A program made the position numbers and the translations under genes. The notes beneath the pieces were generated by a model. That model did not search any database, had not been told where the DNA came from, and saw only the letters and a program-made list of their open reading frames with translations. Positions 6,022 through 6,042 of a DNA stretch of 6,042 bases are shown here, piece after piece. This DNA is from Bacteroidales bacterium UBA1797 (GTDB lineage Bacteria > Bacteroidota > Bacteroidia > Bacteroidales > VadinHA17). Every line of letters starts with the position of its first letter. Within the stretch, counting starts at the first letter, position 1. The stretch spans positions 1,770 through 7,811 of the forward strand of contig DCFT01000179.1 of the NCBI GenBank assembly GCA_002319885.1, in the 5' to 3' direction.

Positions 6022-6042
6022 GATTGCTTCGCTTCGCTCGCA
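6022..6042. repeat. Partial copy of dispersed repeat family A, cut by the window end
   Basis: These 21 bases match 1118-1138 at 20 positions, in the same orientation; the only difference is T at 6034 where the left arm has A at 1130. The copy begins 20 bases after the GIY-YIG stop codon and runs off the window. Whether an inverted partner follows, as in the pair at 1117-1226, cannot be seen here. Confidence 0.8.

Overview
The window looks like a chromosomal stretch from a Bacteroidota bacterium, most likely an environmental Bacteroidales-like lineage. Three things suggest this. Exact copies of the Bacteroidota -7 promoter box TAnnTTTG sit just upstream of three genes. The leaders are A/T-rich and lack Shine-Dalgarno sites. 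The long IleS2-type isoleucyl-tRNA synthetase resembles the Bacteroidota housekeeping enzyme. The genus is not resolvable from the sequence alone.

Layout. Positions 1-126 are intergenic, with short tandem repeats. A UDP-glucuronate decarboxylase (uxs) lies on the minus strand at 127-1062. The 175-base gap between uxs and ileS carries the uxs promoter and a perfect 28-bp inverted repeat pair (1117-1144 and 1199-1226). ileS, 1150 codons, occupies 1238-4690 on the minus strand. A 344-base divergent intergenic region (4691-5034) holds the ileS promoter, a G/C-run repeat element in inverted arrangement, a pyrimidine-rich 8-nt tandem repeat and the promoter of the next gene. On the plus strand, a compact SIR2 deacylase (5035-5730) overlaps by four bases a small GIY-YIG nuclease-domain gene (5727-6002). 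Twenty bases after that gene, and cut by the window edge, is another copy of the repeat found between uxs and ileS.

The genes are mostly independent housekeeping functions: nucleotide-sugar supply for surface glycans, tRNA-Ile charging, and NAD-dependent protein deacylation. The sirtuin and GIY-YIG genes form a likely two-gene transcription unit.

The points most worth following are these. (1) The GIY-YIG nuclease gene sits beside a dispersed repeat that also occurs as a perfect inverted pair about 5 kb away, which suggests a REP/RAYT-like partnership. (2) IleRS has a swapped HIGH motif (GIHH), a state linked to very strong mupirocin resistance in IleRS2 enzymes. (3) The sirtuin has lost its zinc cysteines but keeps the Tyr/Arg acyl-lysine selectivity pair. 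(4) Two unrelated repeat families share the same inverted-pair architecture.
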